A stretch of 64,000 nucleotides of DNA from Methanocalculus chunghsingensis (GTDB lineage Archaea > Halobacteriota > Methanomicrobia > Methanomicrobiales > Methanocorpusculaceae), in the NCBI RefSeq assembly GCF_018132105.1, contig NZ_JWHL01000008.1, positions 20,063 through 84,062 on the forward strand, written 5' to 3'. This document shows positions 1-8,301 of this stretch, piece by piece (within the stretch, counting starts at the first letter, position 1; each line of letters begins with the position of its first letter). Both the position numbers and the translations under genes were made by a program. The notes below the pieces were generated by a model. That model was not told the DNA's origin. It did not search any database and saw nothing but the letters and a program-made list of their open reading frames with translations.

Positions 1-300
1 GACGGAGACCAGATCGGGCCACTCAGGGTCATCCATACCCCCGGCCATACCAGGGGAAGCATCTGCCTCTATCATGAGGAAGAGGCGGCACTCATCTCCG
101 GTGATACCGTCTTCCCCGGGGGATCATTCGGGAGGACCGACTTTCCCGGTGGAAACGCCGGAGACCTGAAACGATCGGTCGAAAAGCTCGCAATGCTCCG
201 GGTTGAGTCGCTCTGGCCAGGCCATGAGCAGCCGGTGAAGAGTGGCGCAGGAAGACATCTGCTTGCCACCCGGCAGTGCCTCCAGTCCTATCATGGATAA
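1..300 (+). CDS. Metallo-beta-lactamase-fold hydrolase, C-terminal part (5' end outside window)
   Basis: The frame is open from base 1 and stops at TAA 298-300, leaving about 99 visible residues. The visible part has the metal-ligand motifs of the metallo-beta-lactamase fold: HTPGHT at residues 12-17, SGDTVF at 33-38 with the bridging Asp, and PGHE at 73-76. The layout resembles glyoxalase II-like or small MBL hydrolases, which use a two-metal centre to hydrolyse thioesters or similar bonds. The substrate cannot be told from this fragment. The next gene starts inside its last codons (ATGGATAA), which suggests translational coupling. Confidence 0.85.
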   Translation, partial: DGDQIGPLRVIHTPGHTRGSICLYHEEEAALISGDTVFPGGSFGRTDFPGGNAGDLKRSVEKLAMLRVESLWPGHEQPVKSGAGRHLLATRQCLQSYHG

Positions 301-718
301 GGGAATCTATACACTCGTGCTCGAATCCAAAGGCGCCGATATAGAGATTGGAGCGCTTGGCAATCTCACGATACCCGGAGGATACCTCATCTATGTCGGA
401 TCCGCCCTCGGGCCGGGGGGGCTTGGACGGATCAGCCGCCACAAAACGACCGCCCATGACGGGAGGCGGCCGCACTGGCACATCGACTACCTCCTCCAGC
501 ATCCTTCAACCCGGTTGATTGCATCGGTTGCTGCACCGACAACCGAACGTCTTGAGTGCACCCTTGCAGATCTGGTGGGCGGCCCGTCAATACCGGGTTT
601 CGGGGCCTCCGACTGCCGGTGTCGGTCCCACCTCTTTATCCGTTTGGATGATCCGGCTTCAGAACTTGCAGATATCTTCTCGTCAATCGGACTCATGGCC
701 ACGATCAGAAGATATTAG
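293..718 (+). CDS. DUF123 / GIY-YIG-like domain protein
   Basis: A 141-residue protein starting at ATG 293 and overlapping the stop of the preceding gene by 8 bases. An upstream in-frame start at 242 would bury 17 more codons in that gene, so 293 is preferred. The sequence GGYLIYVGSA near residue 25 and the later RPHWHIDYLL and CRCRSHLF segments match the small archaeal DUF123 family, which is related to GIY-YIG nucleases. Family members are short single-domain proteins whose biochemical role is not well defined. The coupling suggests co-expression with the MBL hydrolase. Nuclease activity would be inference only. Confidence 0.8.
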   Translation: MDKGIYTLVLESKGADIEIGALGNLTIPGGYLIYVGSALGPGGLGRISRHKTTAHDGRRPHWHIDYLLQHPSTRLIASVAAPTTERLECTLADLVGGPSIPGFGASDCRCRSHLFIRLDDPASELADIFSSIGLMATIRRY

Positions 719-727
719 AGATCAGAG

Positions 728-1297
728 ATGAAGGATACCTCTATGAAGGTACTTGGCATATCAGGGAGTATGCGGCGCGAGGGGAATACCGCCATTCTGG
801 TCCAGGAGATCCTCAGGCATGTCGCGCAAAAGGGTGTTCCAACCGAGTTCATCTCACTCTCAGGCAAAGAGATCAAACCCTGCATCGGGTGTGAGAAATG
901 TAAGGAAGAGAAATGCTGTGTCATTAAAAATGATGACTGGCATGAGATCATCGAGAAGATGGTCAATGCAGATCTTCTGATCATCGGATCGCCCACATAC
1001 TATTTTGATGTCTGCGGACAGGTGAAAAACCTCATCGACCGGACCTACTCGCTCTGGCATGACCGCAAGCTTGCCGGAAAGAAGGCGGTTGCAATCGCGG
1101 TCTGTGCAGACAAGGGAGGAACCCGGACACTTGAGACACTTGAAGCCTTCCTCTCGACCCATGAGTACGGGTATATCGGCCATATCATCGGAAGGGGATT
1201 CTATCCAGGTGATGTCCGGGAGGATAGCATCGCAATGGGATCGGCAGAACCGATTGCCGATAAGATCGTCTCCTACTTTGGAACACTCGATGACTGA
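728..1297 (+). CDS. Iron-sulfur flavoprotein / NADPH-dependent FMN reductase family
   Basis: A flavodoxin-fold protein of up to 189 residues. The phosphate loop GISGSMRREGNT binds FMN, followed by a compact cysteine cluster CIGCEKCKEEKC (C-x2-C-x2-C-x4-C) typical of methanogen iron-sulfur flavoproteins (Isf), and by GSPTYYFDVCGQVKNLIDR, the usual FMN-binding loop. Such proteins are dimeric cytosolic electron carriers proposed to act in ferredoxin-linked electron transfer or oxygen and peroxide detoxification. Two starts are possible, ATG 728 and ATG 743; an AAGGA sequence 6-7 bases before 743 makes the shorter 184-residue form plausible. Confidence 0.88.
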   Translation: MKDTSMKVLGISGSMRREGNTAILVQEILRHVAQKGVPTEFISLSGKEIKPCIGCEKCKEEKCCVIKNDDWHEIIEKMVNADLLIIGSPTYYFDVCGQVKNLIDRTYSLWHDRKLAGKKAVAIAVCADKGGTRTLETLEAFLSTHEYGYIGHIIGRGFYPGDVREDSIAMGSAEPIADKIVSYFGTLDD

Positions 1298-1310
1298 GGG
1301 GGAGGGTCCA

Positions 1311-1610
1311 ATGCAACACCTCACAATACCCCTCGAGAAGCGGATGGCGGACGGATACTCGATCCCGGTTGGCGGTGTTCATCTCATCTTTGTTACAGCA
1401 GGCGATGGGTTGATCGGATGTGGGGCCTTCGATATCGCCGCGCTTGAAAAGTTCGGGGTACCTGCAGCAAAGATGCAGGCGATGACCGGGCCTGCCATCA
1501 CCTCAATTGAGGAGATCCTCTATGCAGAAGTCAAAGAGGCAAATACACATGCAGTTGGAAAAGGAATTGTCAAAGGAATGATAGGAAAAGAAGCCCTCGA
1601 GCTCCTCTGA
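1311..1610 (+). CDS. DUF1805 domain protein
   Basis: A 99-residue protein. The start at ATG 1311 is chosen because a strong GGGGGAGGG ribosome-binding sequence sits 4-6 bases upstream; the frame continues further upstream only into the preceding gene. The sequence has GLIGCGAFDIAALEKFGVPAA and a C-terminal IGKEALELL, matching the small DUF1805 family found in methanogens and some bacteria. No catalytic motif is visible and the function is unknown. It lies 13 bases after the flavoprotein gene and probably shares its transcript. Confidence 0.8.
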   Translation: MQHLTIPLEKRMADGYSIPVGGVHLIFVTAGDGLIGCGAFDIAALEKFGVPAAKMQAMTGPAITSIEEILYAEVKEANTHAVGKGIVKGMIGKEALELL

Positions 1611-1616
1611 TGCAGA

Positions 1617-2192
1617 TCAGAGGCCGAGGTTTTCAAGGAAGAGCTGGTGGAGTCTCAGATCTCCACTGAGTTCGGGATGGAACGAGAAGGCCATATGAAG
1701 GCCATGCCTGATTGCAATATATCCTTGTGGAAGCTTCGCCAGTACTTCTGTTTTGTATCCGACACGGGTTGCCACAGGTGCACGAATGAAGACTGCATGG
1801 AATGGATCTGCAAGTCCGACGCAGTCAATATCGGCCTCAAATGACTCACGCTGGCGTCCGAAAGCATTCCGCTTCACCGTCATATCCATGATGCCGAGTG
1901 GCTCAAAGAGGCTGTCATCCTCGACTTCTGTAGCAAGGAGAACCATCCCGGCACAGGTGGCAAAAATCCCCCCATCGTACTCCTGAAGGGGGCGCTGCAT
2001 CCCTGCATTCTGGATCAGTCGGTTAATCGTTGTTGATTCCCCTCCTGGGAGTGCGATGCCGTCAAAGTCCGGTATCTCGGATGCTGTACGGAAGGCAGAT
2101 ACCTCCCCCCGATCACCAAGCGCTAAGCGAAATGCCTCCAGGTGCTCGGAGACATCGCCCTGAAGTGCAAGGACTCCAATCCTACCAGCCAC
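1617..2192 (-). CDS. pdxT: Pyridoxal 5'-phosphate synthase glutaminase subunit PdxT
   Basis: A 191-residue class I glutamine amidotransferase-like protein of normal length. Visible motifs are [12 protein letters not shown] at the N terminus, the PGGESTT glycine-rich loop near residue 50, the nucleophile elbow FATCAGM near residue 80, and the His-Pro-Glu end FSFHPELS near residue 172. PdxT hydrolyses glutamine and passes ammonia to PdxS for pyridoxal phosphate synthesis. It overlaps the end of pdxS by 11 bases, as expected for partners of one complex. Confidence 0.97.
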   Translation of the reverse strand: MAGRIGVLALQGDVSEHLEAFRLALGDRGEVSAFRTASEIPDFDGIALPGGESTTINRLIQNAGMQRPLQEYDGGIFATCAGMVLLATEVEDDSLFEPLGIMDMTVKRNAFGRQRESFEADIDCVGLADPFHAVFIRAPVATRVGYKTEVLAKLPQGYIAIRHGLHMAFSFHPELSGDLRLHQLFLENLGL

Positions 2193-3078
2193 GGGTCTGC
2201 AACACCTCGTCCGGACGGAGCGTATGGATGTCGATGCCCTTCATCGCCTCACCAAGGCCACGGCTCACTTCTGCAATAACCTTGGGATCATTGAAGTGAT
2301 GGACCGTCTCAACGATCGCCCGTGCCATCTTCTCAGGATTCTCTGACTTGAAGATCCCTGAACCGACGAAGACGCCGTCTGCACCAAGCTGCATCATCAG
2401 TGCGGCATCGGAGGGTGTTGCAATACCGCCTGCAGAGAAGTTCACAACCGGAAGACGCCCGCGGACTGCTGCATCCTCGACGAGCTCGACCGGGGCCTCA
2501 ATCTTCCGGGCATACGCCGCCCGCTCCTGGGTATCCATCCCGGAGATAAGCCGGATCTCGGACTGAATGGCCCGCATATGCCTGACGGCTTCGACGACGT
2601 TGCCGGTCCCGGCCTCACCCTTCGTCCGGATCATCGCTGCCCCCTCGTTGATCCGCCTGAGCGCCTCACCAAGATTGCGTGCCCCACAGACGAACGGCAC
2701 CGAGAAGACCTTCTTATCGACATGGAACTCCTCATCTGCCGGTGTCAGCACTTCAGATTCATCGATCATATCGACACCAAGCTCCTGGAGCACCTGCGCC
2801 TCGACGAAGTGGCCGATCCTGACCTTCCCCATGACCGGGATCGAGACCGCTTCGGTGATCTCGACGATCCTGGTTGGATCTGCCATCCTGGCGACACCCC
2901 CCATCTTCCTGATATCCGAAGGAACACGTTCAAGCGCCATTACCGCAACCGCACCGGCTTCTTCTGCGATTATTGCCTCTTCAGCAGAGACGACATCCAT
3001 GATGACGCCGCCCTTCTGCATCGATGCAAAACCCCGCTTCAGAAGTTCCGTCCCAAACCTCAGCTCTTCAAGTTTCAT
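2182..3078 (-). CDS. pdxS: Pyridoxal 5'-phosphate synthase lyase subunit PdxS
   Basis: A 298-residue (beta/alpha)8 enzyme that condenses ribose 5-phosphate, glyceraldehyde 3-phosphate and PdxT-derived ammonia into pyridoxal 5'-phosphate. The start [20 protein letters not shown], the segment [15 protein letters not shown] with the active-site lysine, and [16 protein letters not shown] are all highly conserved in the family. Length is normal. A TATA box on the minus strand at 3103-3110 places the expected transcript start only a few bases before the ATG, so the message may be nearly leaderless. Confidence 0.98.
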   Translation of the reverse strand: MKLEELRFGTELLKRGFASMQKGGVIMDVVSAEEAIIAEEAGAVAVMALERVPSDIRKMGGVARMADPTRIVEITEAVSIPVMGKVRIGHFVEAQVLQELGVDMIDESEVLTPADEEFHVDKKVFSVPFVCGARNLGEALRRINEGAAMIRTKGEAGTGNVVEAVRHMRAIQSEIRLISGMDTQERAAYARKIEAPVELVEDAAVRGRLPVVNFSAGGIATPSDAALMMQLGADGVFVGSGIFKSENPEKMARAIVETVHHFNDPKVIAEVSRGLGEAMKGIDIHTLRPDEVLQTRGW

Positions 3079-3102
3079 CCCTGTTTATTGGATCAGGCAA
3101 GA

Positions 3103-3110
3103 CTATAAAA
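3103..3110 (-). promoter_or_regulatory. TATA box of pdxST
   Basis: The minus strand reads TTTTATAG about 28 bases before the pdxS ATG, the usual archaeal TATA spacing for a short leader. Confidence 0.55.
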
Positions 3111-3120
3111 CATAACATCC

Positions 3121-3183
3121 CGGAGAATCGAACCACTCTCCGATGGTATCCCGAGATATCGAATATCAGACTCGGGAAAAAAT
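3121..3183 (-). terminator. Oligo-T run and two hairpins behind the surface-protein cluster
   Basis: Just after the stop at 3196 the minus strand has a run of six or seven T (3177-3183), followed by hairpins CCCGAG/CTCGGG (3150-3155 with 3171-3176) and CGGAGA/TCTCCG (3121-3126 with 3137-3142). Archaeal termination relies mainly on the oligo-T run. The hairpins separate the cluster from the pdxS promoter. Confidence 0.5.
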
Positions 3184-3195
3184 TTGAGATACTAT

Positions 3196-5481
3196 TTATC
3201 CAAGTTGTATCGCACCCACATAATGATACGCAATTTTTGCAGCATCACTGTGATTTACCGGATCGGAAAGAGGATCCGTTAATTTCGCCCTGGGATCCTG
3301 GTCAATGAGTCCGACCGCAATGTATGCCACTCTTGCAACATCTCCGATATCCACCCTGCCGTTGCCATTCAGATCACCTCTCGGATTGACAATAATATAC
3401 TCATTTCGTGTCAGCGTATCGTTTCCGGCATGATTTGATACCGTGAGGGATACCCGGTATCTTCCCGGGATTTCGAAGATCGTTATGGGATGCTGATCAC
3501 GGACGATTGTTTTGTCACCAAAACTCCATTCCCAATTGTCCGGGTAGCCGGTTGACCGATCGGTGAAAGTTACAGTAAGAGGGGCAGGACCAACGAGCAG
3601 ATCTGCAGCAAAATCGGCAACAGGAGGGGAAGGGGGAGTTGATGGTGAAAATACAAAGACGGCGTTATGGGTTGCATCTGTCACATAGAGATCACCACGG
3701 CTATCAACGGCAATTCCGGACGGAGATGAGAGGCGACCAGTGCCAAATGATCCGATATATGTTCCGTTCTGATGAAATGCGATAATTCTTCCATTTCCGG
3801 CATCTGCGATGAACAGTTCTCCATAAGGAGATATGGCAACATCGCGGGGCGCTGTCAGCCCCCCATCACCTTCAAGCGAAGGGCCGTAGGTGCGGATCTG
3901 GACCCCGGATCGATCATAAGCAACCACGCGGTTATTCCCGGAGTCGGAAACATAGAGGGTATCATCACGATCAAACCGGACACCCTGCGGGGATCTGAAC
4001 TCTCCATCACCCGACCCCTGTGAGCCGAAATGGCGGATAAAGCCACCCTCAGAGTTAAAGAGATCAATCCTGTGGTTTCCTGTATCAGCAATAGCAAGAA
4101 CCCCGGATCGGTTTATGGCAATGCCGCCGGGAAATGAGAGCTCTCCCTGGAGAGATCCCCTCTCACCAAATGAACGAAGGAACTGCATATCCGAGTCAAA
4201 TATCCGGATTTGGTGGTTCCCTGTATCAGCCACATAGAGCCGGCCGGCTTCATCATAGGAGACGCCGACAGGTCCGCCCAGGTTTTCTCCCGGAGCACCG
4301 GTGATCTCCTGGACGAAGGTGCCTTCAGAAGAAAAGATCATGATCCGGTTATTCAGCATATCTGCGACAGAGACGATGCCTGATGAGGATATGGCGATGC
4401 CACGAGGAGAACTCAGAAACGATCCCCAGCTCCTCCGGAAGAGATAATATTCGGGATCAGCGGGAGAGGTGACGGTGATATACCCCTCTCGTGTTGAACG
4501 ATTACTCCCTATGTCTTTCCCGGTGGTGAGGCTGACGGTATAGGTACCGACATCTTCATAGATCTTTGTTGGATGCTGTTCTTCAGAGGCTGTTCCATCT
4601 CCAAAATCCCAGAGCCAGAAGTCCGGATCTCCGGTGGAATGATCGGTAAAAGCAACAAGGAGTGGTGCAGCCCCGCTGGTCGGATCTCCAAGAAAATGTG
4701 CAGTGGGTGGAAGAGGTGTTTCCTGAACGTGGATAAAGTCTTCTTTTGTGAGGATACTACTCCCCCCGGTATTCGACACCGTCAGGGATACAGTATAGAG
4801 TCCGGGTATGGTGTATATCTTTGTCGGGTGCTGTTCCATTGAACCGGTTGCATCTCCAAAATCCCATAAAAATTCATCAGGATTCCCATCTGACTGATCC
4901 ATAAAGCGGACAGATAAAGGGGCAACACCTGCAACCGGATCAGCACTGAATCGTGCAGCAGGCTTCTGGGGAGGAACAGGGACATCCCCGACATTGAGAA
5001 CAGCCGAGGAGACGATCGGATCATATTTGCCTGGTCCCAGGGGATCGATACTATCTACCTGGATCTGCAGAGGAGTATATCCACGTGCAATCGCCCGGAC
5101 AGAGATGGTGATCAGGAGAACCTCCCCTGTCCCGGCAGCACCGGTAAGATCAACTGCCTTGCATCTGACCAATTGACCGGGAAGGGTACTGTTCTCCGGG
5201 AGATCCGCCCACCCGGGAAAGAGGACTGACGTTATCTCGCCGATTTCTGGATCATCAATCTGGATGATGAATTCGTACCCTGAAATTCCATCAGGAGCAT
5301 CCTCTACCAGAAATGAATATTCGACCAGATCGCCAACTTCAGCAACCAGATATTCGGGATCAGGGATGATCGAGATGGGAACTCCATTGTTCTGGATTGA
5401 AGGGGCCTCATCGGCGCCTGCCGAAGCTGTCAGACATAGGCAGGCAAGAAGAAGAAAGAGGAGATGAGAAGAGATCTTCAC
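3196..5481 (-). CDS. Exported cohesin-PKD-PKD-NHL propeller-PKD-dockerin protein
   Basis: The start chosen is GTG 5481, one base after the stop of the upstream gene, because GGAG sits 7 bases before it and the signal peptide then begins at residue 1; ATG 5517 and 5505 lie inside the neighbour. The 761-residue product has a signal peptide (1-23), a cohesin-like beta-sandwich (about 38-170, motifs GISGYEF, FPGWADLP, CKAVDLTG, GTGEV), two PKD domains (175-340, WDFGD motifs), a six-bladed NHL propeller (345-635, repeated VADTGNH-type motifs), a third PKD (640-715, WSFGD) and a C-terminal dockerin-like pair. The first calcium loop DLNGNGRVDIGD is intact; the second (DPLSDPVNHSD) has lost the Asn and Gly positions. 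No membrane anchor. Probable surface structure or adhesion role. Confidence 0.85.
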   Translation of the reverse strand: MKISSHLLFLLLACLCLTASAGADEAPSIQNNGVPISIIPDPEYLVAEVGDLVEYSFLVEDAPDGISGYEFIIQIDDPEIGEITSVLFPGWADLPENSTLPGQLVRCKAVDLTGAAGTGEVLLITISVRAIARGYTPLQIQVDSIDPLGPGKYDPIVSSAVLNVGDVPVPPQKPAARFSADPVAGVAPLSVRFMDQSDGNPDEFLWDFGDATGSMEQHPTKIYTIPGLYTVSLTVSNTGGSSILTKEDFIHVQETPLPPTAHFLGDPTSGAAPLLVAFTDHSTGDPDFWLWDFGDGTASEEQHPTKIYEDVGTYTVSLTTGKDIGSNRSTREGYITVTSPADPEYYLFRRSWGSFLSSPRGIAISSSGIVSVADMLNNRIMIFSSEGTFVQEITGAPGENLGGPVGVSYDEAGRLYVADTGNHQIRIFDSDMQFLRSFGERGSLQGELSFPGGIAINRSGVLAIADTGNHRIDLFNSEGGFIRHFGSQGSGDGEFRSPQGVRFDRDDTLYVSDSGNNRVVAYDRSGVQIRTYGPSLEGDGGLTAPRDVAISPYGELFIADAGNGRIIAFHQNGTYIGSFGTGRLSSPSGIAVDSRGDLYVTDATHNAVFVFSPSTPPSPPVADFAADLLVGPAPLTVTFTDRSTGYPDNWEWSFGDKTIVRDQHPITIFEIPGRYRVSLTVSNHAGNDTLTRNEYIIVNPRGDLNGNGRVDIGDVARVAYIAVGLIDQDPRAKLTDPLSDPVNHSDAAKIAYHYVGAIQLG

Positions 5482-5482
5482 G

Positions 5483-6274
5483 CTAATTCTCCGGATCACG
5501 ACCATGCAGAGATCCAATCAACAGCAGGGCGATGAGAGATCCCAGAATGGGAAGGAATAGCCCTCCGGGAGATTTCTGAAGATCCGGTTCATCGACCGAA
5601 ACCACCTGATCCTCCATATGACCAGATTCGGAATCCAGAGGGGTCACTTGATCTGCTACAGGCTCGGGAGTCTCTTCCGGCGTTGCGACTGTTGTGATAC
5701 CAGGAGTCATGGCAGGTGTGGGTGTGGGAGTGGGAGTCGCGGTAACAACAGGTGTTGAAGATGAGGACCCCCCTCCACCGGAACCACCGGATGCCGGAGA
5801 AGCACTAACACCGACAGTCACAGGAATGACAATGGGTGAACCATTATACAGATCGCCAAAGTCATCTTCAAGGATATGCGGAGTGATGGTTATGGTTGCC
5901 ATACCATTGGCAACGCCGGCAAGAGAGAGGACTGCAAACTGAAATGAACCCTCTCCAGGTTCTGCCAGCTGGGAGAGATCAACACCCCTTATATGACCGG
6001 TTTCTGTGCCTGGAGATACAAATTCTTCCAGCATCACCCATTCCGCGAAGGTTACATCGGCAACATCAAGGATATGCGGATCCGTCACTTCAAGATTGAG
6101 ATGGAACCCTGATATCCCATCTGTAGCACCGGTGATTCCGATCGTCAGAGGAATTTGCTGACCAACACCGAGAGAAAGACTCCCGGCTGGCGATACAATA
6201 ACATCAGCCCCGAGGGCAGGTGTTACCAGAAAGCATAGAGAGACGATAATTACTGATACAATATTTATTCTCAT
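5483..6274 (-). CDS. Membrane-anchored cohesin protein (anchoring scaffoldin-like)
   Basis: A 263-residue exported protein: signal peptide (1-23), one cohesin-like domain (24-150, motifs DGISGFHLNLEV, FAEWVML, IRGVDLSQL), a glycine/serine and threonine/proline linker (155-205, TATPTPTPTP), an acidic stretch, and a C-terminal hydrophobic segment (242-257) followed by a short charged tail. It is the only member of the cluster with a C-terminal membrane anchor and the only one without a dockerin. In bacterial cellulosomes that combination marks the cell-surface anchor that receives dockerin-bearing partners; the same role here is inference from architecture and position, as second last gene of the block. 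Confidence 0.85.
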   Translation of the reverse strand: MRINIVSVIIVSLCFLVTPALGADVIVSPAGSLSLGVGQQIPLTIGITGATDGISGFHLNLEVTDPHILDVADVTFAEWVMLEEFVSPGTETGHIRGVDLSQLAEPGEGSFQFAVLSLAGVANGMATITITPHILEDDFGDLYNGSPIVIPVTVGVSASPASGGSGGGGSSSSTPVVTATPTPTPTPAMTPGITTVATPEETPEPVADQVTPLDSESGHMEDQVVSVDEPDLQKSPGGLFLPILGSLIALLLIGSLHGRDPEN

Positions 6275-6278
6275 AAAA

Positions 6279-8165
6279 TCATCCTACCCACCCATTTAGG
6301 ATTACAACATCATTAAAGCCGATATATCCATTTGCATCATAGTCATAATGCAGAATGCGGCCATGATCACCATCGCGTATCGGCCCGATGTTGCGATAAT
6401 ACACCACGACATCATTAAAGCCCAGTCGTCCATTTCCATCAAGATCATTATAATGCATCCCCTGAATGAAAGGTTCAGAATTGGAGCTGGGAGAGATACT
6501 CCTCTGATCCGGGAAATCGCCCTCAAGTCCTCCGGGGAACGGGAGCCGATCCTTAACGATAATCTCCGAAGAAATAACAACCGAACGATATAAATTCCCC
6601 TGTTTATCCTCAACCTCGAAAACCGGTCCATCGACCTCATCCAGAATACCCAGAATATACTCTCCGGTTGTAGAGGTGCGTATTGTGAGGTCGAGAAGAT
6701 GGATGGTTCCATGTCCGGAATCACCATTCAGATCGATGGCACGACACCATACAGTACTCGATGGGAGAAGAGAGAGATCATTGAACTGTGCCCATGTGGG
6801 GAAGGTAAGATCAACAATCGGCAATAGATCAAGGAATGGGTTCTCTGTTCCCACGGTAACAGTGAGATTATATCCGGAGAGATCATCGGGAACCTGCCCC
6901 TCCGGAACTCTCAGGAACAGGCTGAATGAGTGATCCTTGTCAGGAACAGAGATGATCTTGTCGGGTACGAAATAGAGTTCCGGTGCAGGCGTTACCCGTA
7001 TCAGGTCGGTCATGGTCACCGTACTCCTCCCCTCCTCATTTTCAACCGTCAGGCTGACTGTATACAGACCGGGAGTTGTATAGGTATGTCGGGGATTTTC
7101 AACATCGGAAGTCGCACCGTCACCAAAATCCCAATGCCAGCTTAAAGGAGCCCGTTCAACCAGCTCCTGCCGGGTATAGGTGAACTGGATGGAGAGCGGA
7201 ACGGAGTTTGTCGTATCCAGACGGGTATGGCTGAAACCGGCTATCGGAGGAAGAGGGTTACCTCTTGGAGCAAAGATTGCGATCCGGGCATTTCCCGTAT
7301 CAACCGCATATACATACGGAGTTCTCCCGGTCTGGCCAACCATCCTCACCGCAACACCACGGGGGAAACGAAGGTGATCAGAACCGAATATGGCAAGAAT
7401 GTCGCCCGTATCATTCCACTTTTTTATCTGGCGGGCATTATAATCAACATTATAGATATCCCCTGCATCAGAAACCGTGATACCATAACCACCGGTCGTC
7501 CACTGGTTTATATACTCGCCATCGGGAGCGAATTTCTGAATCCGACTATTTATCTCATCCATTACATAGAGATTTCCCATATTGTCAACCGTAACCCCGC
7601 TCGGATACCTGAATCTCCCTTCAGAGGTACCTGATCCACCTAAAAAACGTATATGTGTCCCTGATTTAGTGAATATCTGGATCCTGTTGTTCCCGGTATC
7701 AGCGATATAGATGTATGCGGCATCAACTGCAATCCCTGAAGGCTGGAGCAAACCATATTCACCGGAACCATATGATCCAAAAGATAAGAGGTGGGATCCA
7801 TTTTGGGCAAAGACCTGAACCCGGTTGTTGCCGGTATCTGCTACATAGATCCTCCCACTATCATCGACGGCAACGCCCCGGGGTTGTGAAAAGCCGCCAT
7901 CAGCAACCCCTTCTCCCCCCCACTGACGAATAAAGCTGCCATAACCATCAAACATCTGGATACGATGGTTATCGGTATCAGCTACATAGATATTCCCCTG
8001 GATGTCCACAGCAATACCAATCGGTGTCAGGAACTCCCCATCACCCGATCCGGATGTCCCAAACGACCCGATGAAAATATACTCCTCCAGTGCGGATGAA
8101 GGGGTGCCGGCAATGAGTGCCAGCCCGAACAGTAGTACAAAAATGATTTTTTTCCCTGGTATCAT
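6279..8165 (-). CDS. Exported NHL propeller-PKD-cohesin-dockerin protein
   Basis: A 628-residue protein with a signal peptide (1-25), an NHL propeller (28-305; repeats such as YVADTGNNRVQVF), one PKD domain (310-392, WHWDFGDG), one cohesin-like domain (395-540, DLSGYNLTV, FPTWAQF, WCRAIDLNG) and a C-terminal dockerin-like pair (572-628) with two good calcium loops, DLDGNGRLGFND and DYDANGYIGFND. It lies four bases upstream of the anchored cohesin gene and is probably co-transcribed with it. The propeller is likely a protein or glycan binding platform. No catalytic domain is visible. Confidence 0.85.
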   Translation of the reverse strand: MIPGKKIIFVLLFGLALIAGTPSSALEEYIFIGSFGTSGSGDGEFLTPIGIAVDIQGNIYVADTDNHRIQMFDGYGSFIRQWGGEGVADGGFSQPRGVAVDDSGRIYVADTGNNRVQVFAQNGSHLLSFGSYGSGEYGLLQPSGIAVDAAYIYIADTGNNRIQIFTKSGTHIRFLGGSGTSEGRFRYPSGVTVDNMGNLYVMDEINSRIQKFAPDGEYINQWTTGGYGITVSDAGDIYNVDYNARQIKKWNDTGDILAIFGSDHLRFPRGVAVRMVGQTGRTPYVYAVDTGNARIAIFAPRGNPLPPIAGFSHTRLDTTNSVPLSIQFTYTRQELVERAPLSWHWDFGDGATSDVENPRHTYTTPGLYTVSLTVENEEGRSTVTMTDLIRVTPAPELYFVPDKIISVPDKDHSFSLFLRVPEGQVPDDLSGYNLTVTVGTENPFLDLLPIVDLTFPTWAQFNDLSLLPSSTVWCRAIDLNGDSGHGTIHLLDLTIRTSTTGEYILGILDEVDGPVFEVEDKQGNLYRSVVISSEIIVKDRLPFPGGLEGDFPDQRSISPSSNSEPFIQGMHYNDLDGNGRLGFNDVVVYYRNIGPIRDGDHGRILHYDYDANGYIGFNDVVILNGWVG

Positions 8166-8301
8166 CGATGATCACATCCATTCATTCCATGGAGTCCGGA
8201 CAGTGCTTCATGATGAACTGCCTGACCGCCCTCTATCAGAATGCATACTCGTTTCTCTCTCCCCTCGGCAATAGATCCCATCTGACGTTCTCTCTTCAGT
8301 A

